A stretch of DNA of 64,000 nucleotides from Armatimonadota bacterium. GTDB lineage: Bacteria; Armatimonadota; Fimbriimonadia; Fimbriimonadales; Fimbriimonadaceae. The position numbers and the translations under genes are program-made. The stretch lies in NCBI GenBank assembly GCA_016223145.1, contig JACRPN010000008.1, forward strand, positions 172,074 to 236,073. Reading direction: 5' to 3'. This document shows, in pieces, positions 25,523-36,861 of this stretch; position 1 is the first letter of the stretch; every line of letters starts with the position of its first letter. Under the pieces are notes generated by a model that saw only the letters and a program-made list of their open reading frames with translations, was not told the origin of the DNA and ran no database searches.

Positions 25523-25898
25523 CGTGAGTCTCTCGAAACACCGAGGGGTGCTTGCCGATATGATAGCCCGGAACCCGCAATTCAGGCGAGGGGGAGCCTA
25601 GCGAAAGGGGGATGGGCGAAGGGCGATGAGCGAAGAGTGAGGGGCATGGCATTCCGTCTCTCCCCACGGGGGACAGGCTGTGAGCCAACCCAACAGGGTG
25701 AGGGGGACGGGCGGCGCGACATAGTGTGCGACATGCGATGGAGAGGGCTCAACTCAGGCCCAACGGGCCGACGCGTCTCCTCGAAGGGCGCAGCCCCGGT
25801 GGAGTATCCGTCGAGATTGGACAAGCCCTAAAGGGGCGGCCACCTTTGATCCACGGTCCCGCGGATGAACGGGCCGTTTCGGCTCCGCCAGACGCGAA
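25523..25898. repeat. Intergenic region with type A repeat and GGGCGAAGGGCGATG words
   Basis: No gene is seen. Bases about 25,595-25,645 are short G-rich words (GGGATGGGCGAAGGGCGATG). Bases about 25,652-25,710 are a diverged type A palindromic repeat (CTCTCCCCACGGGGGACAGG ... CAGGGTGAGGGGGACGG). Part of it must serve the promoter of the sugar-binding lipoprotein. Confidence 0.55.
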
Positions 25899-26294
25899 CT
25901 ATTTGCCAGGCGGGAAATACCTTCCCAAGACAACCACGACCGCAAGAAGCACCCCGATACCGAGCAACGTGCGGCAAAAGCCCATCAGCGTCTCGATCCG
26001 CCTGACTCGGTTCCCTTCATCTACATTGGCGCGCTTCACCAGTTCGGACCCTTGGAGCCGTTCCGCGAGCTGCCGCACATCCGGATACATCTTGAGGCCT
26101 TGCATAAGCACATCAGGCGTTGCGCGCTGTTCGAGCGCCAGCCGCAGGTCGCGGAGCTTCTGGCGGCTCTGTTTGAGCTGCCAGGCCAGCACGAACACCA
26201 CAATCGAACCAGAAATTGCGGCGATGGCAAGGGGCAGGGCGACCGTGAGCAGTCCGGCGTAGGCCTTGATCAGAATTTCGTTTACGGTGTCCAT
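25899..26294 (-). CDS. Small membrane protein with two helices, unknown function
   Basis: 131 aa. An N-terminal membrane helix (LLTVALPLAIAAISGSIVVFVLAW) is followed by a charged, helical middle (KQSRQKLRDLRLALEQRATP ... QLAERLQGSELVKR) and a second helix near the C-terminus (TLLGIGVLLAVVVVLGRYF). The architecture suggests a cytoplasmic coiled or helical loop between two membrane anchors. No family recognised. It is divergent from the GH20 gene, 93 bp away. Confidence 0.55.
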   Translation of the reverse strand: MDTVNEILIKAYAGLLTVALPLAIAAISGSIVVFVLAWQLKQSRQKLRDLRLALEQRATPDVLMQGLKMYPDVRQLAERLQGSELVKRANVDEGNRVRRIETLMGFCRTLLGIGVLLAVVVVLGRYFPPGK

Positions 26295-26387
26295 GGGTTC
26301 CGGCTCTTCTTAGAGTGCAGAAGGCGGTCGCTTTGTTCGACATTGTCATGGATTCCTCCTTGCGGATCGGTGGGTACGCTCTAAACG

Positions 26388-28661
26388 ATGGTCAGCTTTG
26401 TGGCAGCGTTGCTCCTTACTCCTTGGTCCTGCGGGGCGGCCCCAGACTGGACCCTCATCCCCACACCCAAGTCAATACGGTCGAAAGGCGGCTTCCTGGA
26501 ACTCTCGAGCACAACGCGAATCGTGGCGGCAACCCCAAAATTGATGCCACTCGCGAAGATCCTGGCGGACGAGGTCTATCTGACGCAAGGCGTTCGCTGC
26601 CGTGTGTCTTCCGGAAGGCCGTCAACTGGCGACATCGTGCTCACCCTCGACCCAGCCCTGAAGGCGGGACGCCCGATAAGGACGGTGCGCGACAAGCGCT
26701 TCACGACGACCACGGACGGCGCCCATCACATTGCAGTTACAGATCGAGTCGTGGTGTCTGGTTTTAACTATCGCGCTGTCGCCGAGGGAACGGCGACGGT
26801 GCTTCAGCTCCTTCGAGCCACCAAGAAGGGCCCCGAAATCCCGAAGGTCGCCATCGACGACTGGCCCGAAGCGGACTACACCACGGTCATGGTGGACGTG
26901 GGCCGGCAGGAAATCCCGATCGCCACACTTAAGCAGTGCGTGGATGCCTGCAGATTCTACAAAGCCCGTTATATGCAGCTTCACCTGAGCGACGATCACG
27001 GCTGGACCTTTCCCAGCACAGCCTTTCCGAAGCTCGGCTCGCGCAACACCGGCGCACACGGTGGTCTGGCGCCGAAGGTCTACGACCTGAAGGCGTTGAA
27101 GGAACTCGTGGCCTATGCCGATGCCCGTGGGGTGACCTTGGTTCCGGAATTCGAGACCCCCGGCCACAGCGGCGCGATGCGGCTGGCGATGCCGGAGGTC
27201 TTTGACGACGTCTCCCCTCCCTTGTCTTCGCGAAGCGAAAATGCTTCCGAGTCCCGAGCTATCGGGAAGGGAGGGGCAGGGGGAGGGAGACAGGAAGCCC
27301 ACCTGGCCGTCCTGAACATCGCCAACGACGCGATCTATCCTGCGCTCGACACTCTGGTCGGCGAGATGTGCGACGTCTTCAAGAGTTCGCCGTACTTCCA
27401 TATTGGCTGCGACGAGACGATCTGGCACGTGCTCGAAGCCCAGCCCGCCACCCAAGCCTACATGAAGGCCCACGGGATGTCTGGCGTTCACGAACTCTTC
27501 AAGCAGCACGTCAACCGGATGATCGAGATCGTCCGCAAGCACGGCAAAGTGCCCTTGGCCTGGGAAGGGGTGGCGCTCGACGACGGCATGAAGGACCAAC
27601 TGGCGGTGATGACCTGGGTGGGCAGCGCCAGGACCGCCGAATCCCTTCAGAAGCAGGGGTACACCACAATCACGGTCCCTTGGGACCTTGGCGTTCCGTT
27701 CCCCGAGTGGAGCATGTACGAGTGCAACGGCAGCAAACTCACGCGGCAGGACCGAGTTCTGGGCGCAATGGTGCCGTTGTGGGAGATGAGCGCTGGCGCC
27801 CTCATCGAGACCTACATCCCCAGAATCCCCGAACGACAAGAGCGAACGTGGGGACCGGACAACCGCTTCGAGGAGCCCGAGTTCGTCATTCGGAAGCGCT
27901 TCCTCGAAGCGAGGCTCGCCAAAATCATCAAACCCGTGACAATCGAGGCACGCGGGCTGCTCGGCGAGCCCGGCGCAAAGGGCAGCGAGGTCCACACGAC
28001 GATGGCCGAGACTCTGGAATCGGGCAAGCTGCCGCCGATTTTCGCCGGAGAACTTGAGGTTAAGCTCGCCAGCTCGATTCCAGGAGCGATCATCCGCTAC
28101 ACGTTGGACGGTTCCGCGCCGACTTCAACCTCCCTTGGGTTCATGAGGTCGCTCAAGCTCTCCGCGAGCGCGACCGTCACGGCGGCGCCCTTTGACGCTT
28201 CGGGCCGCCAGATCGGCCACGCAAGCGCGATGAGTTTCGCTTATGTGGACTTCGATAAGTCACTCACCTTCGGCAAACCGGTCACTGCCTCAGGAACGGA
28301 AGCGGAGTTCAAGCCGGAGTACGTCGTGGACGGCCTGGTTCAACGAGAGAAAGCTTGGTGGGGCCCGCCTGCGCCGCAGTGGGTCCAGATCGACCTGGAA
28401 GCCGAGCACGATTTGAACCGAATCGATGTCTTTCCTTTTTGGGACGGCGCAAGGGCCTATCAGTACACGGTAGAGGTCTCGGCCAACAAATCGGCGTGGA
28501 CCTTGGTGGCCGATCGATCCAAGGCAAACGAAGTCGAGACCGAGAAGGGGCACAGGCATACGTTCACACCCATTCGAGCCCGATACATCCGGGTCAACAT
28601 GCTCCACAACACGGCGAACACCAGCGTGCACATGGTTGAGGTGCGGGCATATGGGGGATGA
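26388..28661 (+). CDS. GH20 beta-N-acetylhexosaminidase with C-terminal F5/8-type domain and in-frame repeat insertion
   Basis: Secreted hexosaminidase of 757 aa (signal MVSFVAALLLTPWSCGAA). Order: GH20 N-terminal domain (LIPTPKSI to about 135), GH20 TIM barrel (VMVDVGRQEIP, MQLHLSDDHGWTF, VPEFETPGHSGAMR, YFHIGCDETIW), a chitobiase-type C-terminal beta domain (IIRYTLDGSAPTS) and a discoidin/F5-8C domain (WVQIDLEAEHDLNRIDVFPF). The catalytic pair is Asp342-Glu343, but the usual HxGGDE reads HIGCDE. Residues about 274-303 (bases 27,207-27,296) are encoded by a type B palindromic repeat, inserted just after PEVFDD. It releases terminal GlcNAc/GalNAc from glycans. Confidence 0.92.
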   Translation: MVSFVAALLLTPWSCGAAPDWTLIPTPKSIRSKGGFLELSSTTRIVAATPKLMPLAKILADEVYLTQGVRCRVSSGRPSTGDIVLTLDPALKAGRPIRTVRDKRFTTTTDGAHHIAVTDRVVVSGFNYRAVAEGTATVLQLLRATKKGPEIPKVAIDDWPEADYTTVMVDVGRQEIPIATLKQCVDACRFYKARYMQLHLSDDHGWTFPSTAFPKLGSRNTGAHGGLAPKVYDLKALKELVAYADARGVTLVPEFETPGHSGAMRLAMPEVFDDVSPPLSSRSENASESRAIGKGGAGGGRQEAHLAVLNIANDAIYPALDTLVGEMCDVFKSSPYFHIGCDETIWHVLEAQPATQAYMKAHGMSGVHELFKQHVNRMIEIVRKHGKVPLAWEGVALDDGMKDQLAVMTWVGSARTAESLQKQGYTTITVPWDLGVPFPEWSMYECNGSKLTRQDRVLGAMVPLWEMSAGALIETYIPRIPERQERTWGPDNRFEEPEFVIRKRFLEARLAKIIKPVTIEARGLLGEPGAKGSEVHTTMAETLESGKLPPIFAGELEVKLASSIPGAIIRYTLDGSAPTSTSLGFMRSLKLSASATVTAAPFDASGRQIGHASAMSFAYVDFDKSLTFGKPVTASGTEAEFKPEYVVDGLVQREKAWWGPPAPQWVQIDLEAEHDLNRIDVFPFWDGARAYQYTVEVSANKSAWTLVADRSKANEVETEKGHRHTFTPIRARYIRVNMLHNTANTSVHMVEVRAYGG
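27207..27296. repeat. Type B palindromic repeat inside the GH20 gene
   Basis: CTCCCCTCCCTTGTCTTCGC, AATGCTTCCGAGTCCCGAGC, TATCGGGAAGGGAGGGGCAG and GGGGAGGGAGAC match the intergenic type B copies at 24,015 and 31,106. The translation PPLSSRSENASESRAIGKGG is absent from GH20 relatives as far as is known, and it keeps the frame. Confidence 0.85.
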
Positions 28662-28665
28662 ATAC

Positions 28666-28800
28666 ACCTCGCCCTTAAGGGAGAGGTCGGTGAACGCAGT
28701 GAACCGGGTGAGGGTGCTTCGGCGCCACACACATGGAGGTCCCTCTCCCCTCGTGGGAGAGAGGCCGTGAACGCACTGAACGGGGGTGAGGGGGAGCGTG
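28666..28800. repeat. Two tandem type A palindromic repeats
   Basis: Two copies in the gap between the convergent GH20 and GH-D-like genes: CTCGCCCTTAAGGGAGAGGT...AACCGGGTGAGGG (28,672-28,722) and CTCTCCCCTCGTGGGAGAGA...GGGGGTGAGGGGG (28,738-28,797). Each has a short perfect stem at its left end and a CACTGAAC/GTGAACGC pairing inside. Confidence 0.8.
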
Positions 28801-28802
28801 CC

Positions 28803-31016
28803 CTAACGAATCACAAGCCAAGCCCGGCCGTAGGGCTCGACCTTGACCTTTAATCGAATCCGGAAGTCTCTATCCACCGTGAAACTCCCTCGGCTCACCT
28901 CTTTCGGATCGTTTGCGTGCTTTTGTGTCTTGACAAACGACCCTTCCGCCACCCTCGCCGAGCGCGTGATGCCCGTGTAGTAGAGCGGAAGCACGATCTC
29001 CTGCTCAAGCGGTTGGCCCGAAGGGTTGTAGACCATTGCGAGGCCCTTGATGGGCAGCGACGGATTCACATGCAGTGCCACATCCAGGGTCACCCCATCG
29101 GCGCGTTTGACGTGGATGACGTCCGATTCAAGAATGTCTCGGTACGTCTTGAACCAGTTCACCCATTTCTGGACCACGGCCATCGTCTGCGGCGCGTCGT
29201 AGAGCCGTGGGCCTCGGTAGCAACTCTGTGCTCCGTAGCCGAAGTTGTTCGCCAGGTGCTGCTCGTAGTCCATCAGGTGGTCCTTGAGGGGCTCAATGGT
29301 CGCCTCCTTGCCGCCGCCCTGGTACTCCACGAGCGGCGTCATCATCCAGCCCATCGTGGGGGTCTTTTCCCAGGTGCCGTCGAAGAGGTTCTGGCGGGCA
29401 TGAATGTGCTGCTGCTCCCTCGGGAGCGACCAGTTCGACTCGCGGTAGCCCATGCCGGTCTTGTTCGAGCCCTGCAGGAAGTAGTTGTCGGGAACGTTCA
29501 AGTAGATCCCTTTCGCGCGAAAGGCGTGATAGAGGTCCGTGATCTTCTGGAATTGCTTCCACTGGGAGTCTCCGAGACCCGCATGCCCAGAGTGCTTGGT
29601 GCTGGCGCAGACGTCGCCAGGGTAGCTGCCGTCGTGCTCCAGCAGGTCGAAGCCGGTGCGCTCAAAGAAGTTCGCGATCTTCCGGAAGTACTCTGCTCCC
29701 CAATCCGAGCAAAGGCAAGGCGAACTGCCAAACACCGCGTCTCCCGGCTTGCCGGTCTTGGGGCTGATGACATCGACCTCCGGGCTCACGCTTCGGCTGG
29801 CGAGCAGGGAATAGCCGCCCAGCTCAAGCCCCTTTGCCTTGGCATAGTCCCGAAATCCCTTGAACTTGGCGAAGTTCGCTTCGGACTGGTCCTCCATATC
29901 CAGCCCCGACCAGAAGCTGATGATCACCATCTCGAACCCGCAGGACGCCGCCTGGTCGATCGCGGTGAGCACGACCTTGGGGTCGGTGCTGGTCAGGTGC
30001 AGCATGATCGGGTTCTCGGTGCACCAGGGTGCCAGTGTGCGGAACATCCTTCGGACTGCGAGCCCCTGGCGCTCGCGGTCGGAGTCGTCGTGGACCAGTT
30101 CGAACACCCTGAACGTGCTGAAGGTGTCGCCCGGGGCCACGTCGATTTCGGGGCCAACCGGCGAGGAGCAATCGAGCACGCAGGGCGTCTTCAGGTTGTA
30201 GTTGACCTGGGTTCGATACTCGGGGTCGGAAACCCACCTGGCCGCCTGATTCGAGGCGCTGAGCGCCATGCCCGCGAAGGTATAGTCGGTGGTCGCGAAT
30301 AGGTGCGATGGGCGCCACCCCGAGGCCTCGTCCACTGTCGATTCCGCCTCAACCACCCGCAGCTTCTCTGCGGAAAACTTGTCGACGCGAATCGGTTTGG
30401 CCGAGCCGTTGCTCAGGCTGACCTGCTTTGCGAGCAGTGGAATGCCGTCGTAAAGCTCATAGCGAACATCGGCGATGACCCGCTCGCCAACAGTGCTCGG
30501 CGCGGCGAAATGCAGCGTAAGCGACGCTCCCGGCGCAGGCCACGGGAGATTGGCCGCATGGCGGACGCGTTTCCAGTCGAACCGCTTCTCCGTCTTGCCC
30601 ACCGTGAACCCAATGAAGCGGAACGCGTTCGGGTCCGCCTTCATCGTGTCCAGCCAGGCGGGCTTGAGGAACGCCAGATTGGGCTGCCCCAAGAGCCCAC
30701 CAACAGCGAACTCCTTGCCGTTCAGCGCCAATAGGGCTTCCGGCGAAACCGCGCGCAGAAGCGATTCGCCGGTCACCAGGTTGTCGAGACCCACCGTCGC
30801 CGCATTTGGAGACAAGCGGAATCTGCGGGCAACCAGTCCGTTCGAGAGCACGATCTCGTTCGGCTTCCCGGTCCGATAAACCCCCGCTTCGGCGCCAGTC
30901 GTCTTGACCAGCCAGTCCCCTTTGGCGGGGCTGGCGGGCAGCATAGGGAGCGCGTGAACTGCTTGTTCGATCGGGTTCGTTGGCATGACGAGAGAAAGGA
31001 GCACCGCAGCGAGCAT
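28803..31016 (-). CDS. Secreted alpha-galactosidase-like (clan GH-D) hydrolase
   Basis: About 737 aa. A weak signal (MLAAVLLSLVMP) precedes an N-terminal beta-sandwich (to about residue 320), a TIM barrel (about 330-620) and a C-terminal beta domain (VALHVNPSLPIKGLAMVYNP). Barrel motifs resemble GH36/GH27-type enzymes: CGFEMVIISFWSGLDMED, GLELGGYSLLASRS, and FDLLEHDGSYPGD with an aspartate in the nucleophile position. Exact family and substrate are unknown. The ATG at 31,016 was chosen because the 73 residues upstream are low-complexity and cover a type B repeat. Confidence 0.68.
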   Translation of the reverse strand: MLAAVLLSLVMPTNPIEQAVHALPMLPASPAKGDWLVKTTGAEAGVYRTGKPNEIVLSNGLVARRFRLSPNAATVGLDNLVTGESLLRAVSPEALLALNGKEFAVGGLLGQPNLAFLKPAWLDTMKADPNAFRFIGFTVGKTEKRFDWKRVRHAANLPWPAPGASLTLHFAAPSTVGERVIADVRYELYDGIPLLAKQVSLSNGSAKPIRVDKFSAEKLRVVEAESTVDEASGWRPSHLFATTDYTFAGMALSASNQAARWVSDPEYRTQVNYNLKTPCVLDCSSPVGPEIDVAPGDTFSTFRVFELVHDDSDRERQGLAVRRMFRTLAPWCTENPIMLHLTSTDPKVVLTAIDQAASCGFEMVIISFWSGLDMEDQSEANFAKFKGFRDYAKAKGLELGGYSLLASRSVSPEVDVISPKTGKPGDAVFGSSPCLCSDWGAEYFRKIANFFERTGFDLLEHDGSYPGDVCASTKHSGHAGLGDSQWKQFQKITDLYHAFRAKGIYLNVPDNYFLQGSNKTGMGYRESNWSLPREQQHIHARQNLFDGTWEKTPTMGWMMTPLVEYQGGGKEATIEPLKDHLMDYEQHLANNFGYGAQSCYRGPRLYDAPQTMAVVQKWVNWFKTYRDILESDVIHVKRADGVTLDVALHVNPSLPIKGLAMVYNPSGQPLEQEIVLPLYYTGITRSARVAEGSFVKTQKHANDPKEVSRGSFTVDRDFRIRLKVKVEPYGRAWLVIR

Positions 31017-31514
31017 CGGTGCCTCTTTTCGACGGGCAATGGCGTGAGTCCTGTCTCGGGTAAGGAAGGTCAGAGGGACGGAGGGACGGAGGGACGGAGG
31101 CCGTCCGAGCCCCTCCCTCGTCTTGGTTCGCAAGTGCTTCTGAGTCCCGGCTTGTCGGGAAGGGAGGGGTTGGGGTGGGAGACTCGGGGAAGTGAGGAGA
31201 TGAAGGGATGAAGAGATGAAGAGATGAGGGGACAAAGCGCCTCCAGACCCGGCAGACTTCCTGGTACCGTACCCCTAACTCCCGCCGCCTCACGTCCGAC
31301 AATTCTCCTAAAGGGTCGTTCTGGTACTCTGGGTTTTGTACTGGGACACGCCAAGGAGTGGGCCGACCGAGCACAAGGAAGCATTCTGGGAAGGGGTTAT
31401 GAGCCCAAATCCCGATCGACCGAGTTGACGAAGGCCTAGTCATCGTAGAACAGAAGTGGGATTTCGGACGTCACAAAGGCGTCGGAACCTCATCAAGGAC
31501 GGTTTCAGAAAGCT
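31017..31514. other. Divergent intergenic region containing a type B repeat
   Basis: About 500 bp without a gene. It has a GAGGGACGGAGGGACGGAGG run (31,080-31,100), a full type B repeat (31,106-31,189), GAAGGGATGAAGAGATGAAG words (31,199-31,230) and a single-copy stretch before clpC. A TTGACG at 31,426 could be a -35 box for clpC, but no good -10 follows at the right distance. Confidence 0.55.
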
Positions 31515-34022
<2,508 letters not shown>

Positions 34023-34318
34023 CTTCCGGTCCCCCTCCGTGGTTTTTACGCAGTCGAAACTGAGGAGGGAGAAGATCCCGCGCCTCACGGGAGGGTTAGG
34101 GGGTGGAGACTCTGGAAATGGAGCGCAGACATCCCTGTCTGCACCCCGGCGCACAGGCTTCCAGCCTGTGCCACTCAGTTCCCCCTCCTTGTTTCTGCCG
34201 AGCGGAAATGAGGAAGCTTCCGAGCCCCGACGTGTCGGGAGGGTTAGGGGGTGGCGGTTCCGTTCCGGGCGTAGCCGCAGTTCTTCAGCCTGCGTTCAGA
34301 GTGGCTGAAGCCGCACCC
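34023..34318. repeat. Intergenic repeat block: two type B copies and short hairpin words
   Basis: Type B copies at 34,030-34,110 and 34,180-34,257. Between and after them lie hairpin words: GCAGACATCCCTGTCTGC (34,125-34,142), CACAGGCTTCCAGCCTGTG (34,152-34,170) and a GCGGCTTCAGCC-type pair near 34,270-34,315. No coding signal. Confidence 0.75.
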
Positions 34319-34360
34319 CAAAAAACACAATGCCTCCGGTCCAAAGGAGGTCCGGAGGCT
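34319..34360 (-). terminator. Rho-independent terminator of the 43-aa protein gene
   Basis: On the minus strand: stem GCCTCCGG...CCGGAGGC (34,333-34,340 with 34,353-34,360) followed by ATTGTGTTTTTT. It lies 36 bp past the stop of the small gene and supports that the gene is real. Confidence 0.8.
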
Positions 34361-34396
34361 CGATATGGACACCGCGCTTACCGCGCCGTGTCAGTC

Positions 34397-34528
34397 TCAT
34401 TTGCGCTTTGGCTGACGCTGGCTCAGCGCCGAGCCCGCAGCCGTCTTCGCAGCTTTGCTGGTGCTGGTTGAGAGCACCTTGCTTGCTTCCGAAGCCGCCT
34501 TGCTCGAAGTCTTCTTACAACTTGCCAT
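34397..34528 (-). CDS. Small basic Ser/Ala/Lys-rich protein, 43 aa
   Basis: The gene begins with an ATG at 34,528, preceded by a strong AGGAGG Shine-Dalgarno nine bases upstream, and ends with TGA at 34,397; a good terminator follows. The product starts MASCKKTSSKAASEASKVLS and ends SALSQRQPKRK. It is about half Ser, Ala and Lys, strongly basic, with a single Cys, in the style of small nucleoid- or nucleic acid-associated proteins. No family is named with confidence. It lies directly upstream of, and divergent from, the restriction-modification genes. Confidence 0.72.
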   Translation of the reverse strand: MASCKKTSSKAASEASKVLSTSTSKAAKTAAGSALSQRQPKRK

Positions 34529-34698
34529 CGTGGGCTACCTCCTCTTAAGTTTGTGAGACCTCCCCCGACTTACGTCTTGCCAATCGACCTTTGGCAGAAG
34601 CCTCAATCTGTTTGACGTTTCAGCTCACCATTTGTGCGGGTGAACTAGCGAGAATCGCAAAAAAGTTCTACCGGTACAAAGGAGTCTCTCCGTCCGCG

Positions 34699-34704
34699 TA
34701 GAAT
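34699..34704 (+). promoter_or_regulatory. Possible -10 box of the restriction-modification operon
   Basis: TAGAAT lies 19 bp before the ATG of the methyltransferase gene, which has AAGGA just upstream. The matching -35 (TACAAA at 34,675-34,680, 18-bp spacer) is poor, so the assignment is weak. Confidence 0.35.
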
Positions 34705-34722
34705 GTCCATATTACAAGGACC

Positions 34723-36861
34723 ATGCCCGAAGAGACCCCTACTACATTGGCGGACGTTGCAGACCTCGAGCGAATTCAGGCTGAGTCGGAGCGGCAGGCG
34801 CTGCCCGAGCAGGAGCGCGTGTTTCGGGTTGCCAAGCGGATCAGCTCCAAGCTTCACAACCTTCCCGACCCGACGAACCCGCCACTTGGGTTCACGCCTG
34901 GAAAGGGGTTCGACGAAGTGTTTCCGTTCATCCGATTGCCTCACCTTGCGCCGAATCTGAATGGGGATTGGGTGCAGTTTGGGAGCCCGGAGCTTGAGCC
35001 GAACCGGCTGTACTATGGCGACAACCTCCAGGTCCTAAGGACCTTGCCCTCGAACTCGATTGACCTGATCTACATTGACCCGCCTTTCTTTTCGGGTGCC
35101 GATTACAACGTCATTTGGGGCGATACGAATGAGGTCCGCACGTTTAGCGATATATGGGAAGGTGGCATGCCGACCTACCTTGTGTGGCTAAACGCTCGGC
35201 TTTGGGAGATGAGGCGAATCCTAAAAGCAACGGGGTCGATTTATGTCCATTGCGACTGGCATGCAAGTCATTACATAAAGGCCGAGATGGACAAGATATT
35301 TGGCTACGAGAACTTTCAAAACGAGATTATTTGGCAACGCACGTCTGCAAGAAGTGACTCGCATGGCATCAATCACATCCACGACGTCATCCTTTGTTTC
35401 TCCAAGTCCGGTGCGCCACACTATAACATTGTTCATACGGCATACGACGAAAAGTACATCTCTGACTTCTATCGTCATGTTGAACCAATCACGGGCCGAC
35501 GCTTTCGGGTCTCGGACATTACAGCAGCAGGCACCCGCCGGGGTGAAACGGGAAAGCCTTGGAGAGGAATTGACCCAAACAGAAATGGAAGGCATTGGTC
35601 CAACGAGCCCGCCGAGCTGGACCGATTGGACGCAATTGGCCGAATATTTTGGCCTCAAAAGGATGGGGGAATTCCAGGGTACAAGAGATACCTTGACGAA
35701 ATGGAGGGAGTTCCTTTGCAGTCCATTTGGACTGATATCAGCCCAGTTGCGGCCCAGAGCCTTGAGCGCATTGGATACCCTACCCAAAAGCCAGAAAGTC
35801 TCATGGATAGAATTATCTCTGCAAGTACGAACGAAGGCGACTTAGTTGCAGATTTCTTCATTGGCGGAGGTTCGACAGCAGCAGTTGCAGAAAGACTGGG
35901 TCGACGGTGGCTTGTATGCGATTCTTCACGAATTGCTGTTTCTGTAACTCTGAATCGTCTGGTAAAGGTGGGCGAGGAAATGACGGGAGTCTGCTCAAAT
36001 TTCGGGCCGCCCGGTCAGGCTCAAGCTAGTTTGGATCTTCCATCGGACAGACAGGTCCCCGACATCCGCGTGCATTACGTTGGCGTCTACCCAATGGACC
36101 GGTTCAAAGCCGTAGACCAACCGACTTTCGACGAATTCGTTCTCAAATGCTTAGGCGCGCAGATCGACAACAGCGACAATCCGATCACAGGCTGGCGTAG
36201 CGGGCGCGAGCCGCTGAAGATCGGCCCTGCAGACCCTGATGTTGCTCCCGATCCGCGTGATCTGCAGGCATTCTTCGAAGCCTGCCTGAAGCACCTTAAA
36301 GAGAATGTGAAGCTTGCACCAAGATATGTATGCTGGCGAACCTCTCCGGAGCTCGTGGCCTATCGAAAGCGACTCTCGGAATACGTGAAGCGTAACGTCC
36401 AGACGCGTGGGGCCGACATGGATCTGGACTTCCTACTGATCGACAGCGAGTCGTTTCGTGAGCGGGTCCGCCAGAAGTACCCTGACGCCGACGACTCGGA
36501 GTTTCTGCTTCGATTCACCAAGGAACCGATCATCGGGGAGATCGCTTGCGAACACGTCTTCGGGCCTCGCAAATACAAGTTCGAAGCTCTCGATGCCGAT
36601 AGCGCTAACGTAGGCGGCTACCTTGTGAACTGCCAATGGGACTTCGACTACCAGCGCGGCCACTTTGCCGCGCATCGGGATTACGTTTTGAGCCGCGGCG
36701 AACTCAAAGGAAAGGAAGCCAAACTCGCAGGGCGGAAGTTTGAGGCGATCCTAGTTGCCGAGCACCAGTTCGCAAACCCGGGTCCCGTGGTCGTCGCATG
36801 CCGGGTCCAGGACAACTTTGGAGCTGAGGCTATACGAACGCTTGAGGTCGAGGTTGCCTAA
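34723..36861 (+). CDS. Type III-like restriction-modification methyltransferase (Mod)
   Basis: 712-aa N6-adenine (or N4-cytosine) DNA methyltransferase of the beta class: catalytic motif IV DPPF (119-122, in IDLIYIDPPFFSGADYN) precedes the AdoMet motif I FFIGGGST (378-385), with a target recognition region between. YPTQKPESLMDRII before motif I is typical of Mod proteins. The C-terminal ~300 residues are an extension of unknown role. It is the first gene of an operon with a helicase and a nuclease. The stretch 35,150-35,990 is visibly richer in A+T than the flanking genome, which suggests horizontal transfer. Confidence 0.92.
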   Translation: MPEETPTTLADVADLERIQAESERQALPEQERVFRVAKRISSKLHNLPDPTNPPLGFTPGKGFDEVFPFIRLPHLAPNLNGDWVQFGSPELEPNRLYYGDNLQVLRTLPSNSIDLIYIDPPFFSGADYNVIWGDTNEVRTFSDIWEGGMPTYLVWLNARLWEMRRILKATGSIYVHCDWHASHYIKAEMDKIFGYENFQNEIIWQRTSARSDSHGINHIHDVILCFSKSGAPHYNIVHTAYDEKYISDFYRHVEPITGRRFRVSDITAAGTRRGETGKPWRGIDPNRNGRHWSNEPAELDRLDAIGRIFWPQKDGGIPGYKRYLDEMEGVPLQSIWTDISPVAAQSLERIGYPTQKPESLMDRIISASTNEGDLVADFFIGGGSTAAVAERLGRRWLVCDSSRIAVSVTLNRLVKVGEEMTGVCSNFGPPGQAQASLDLPSDRQVPDIRVHYVGVYPMDRFKAVDQPTFDEFVLKCLGAQIDNSDNPITGWRSGREPLKIGPADPDVAPDPRDLQAFFEACLKHLKENVKLAPRYVCWRTSPELVAYRKRLSEYVKRNVQTRGADMDLDFLLIDSESFRERVRQKYPDADDSEFLLRFTKEPIIGEIACEHVFGPRKYKFEALDADSANVGGYLVNCQWDFDYQRGHFAAHRDYVLSRGELKGKEAKLAGRKFEAILVAEHQFANPGPVVVACRVQDNFGAEAIRTLEVEVA

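Noticed and set aside
26622..27995. Long minus-strand reading frame opposite the GH20 gene
   Set aside because: Antisense shadow with no family signal; the plus-strand frame is a multi-domain enzyme.
28917..30302. Long plus-strand reading frame opposite the GH-D-like gene
   Set aside because: Arg/His/Val-rich shadow without motifs; the minus-strand hydrolase is supported by barrel motifs.
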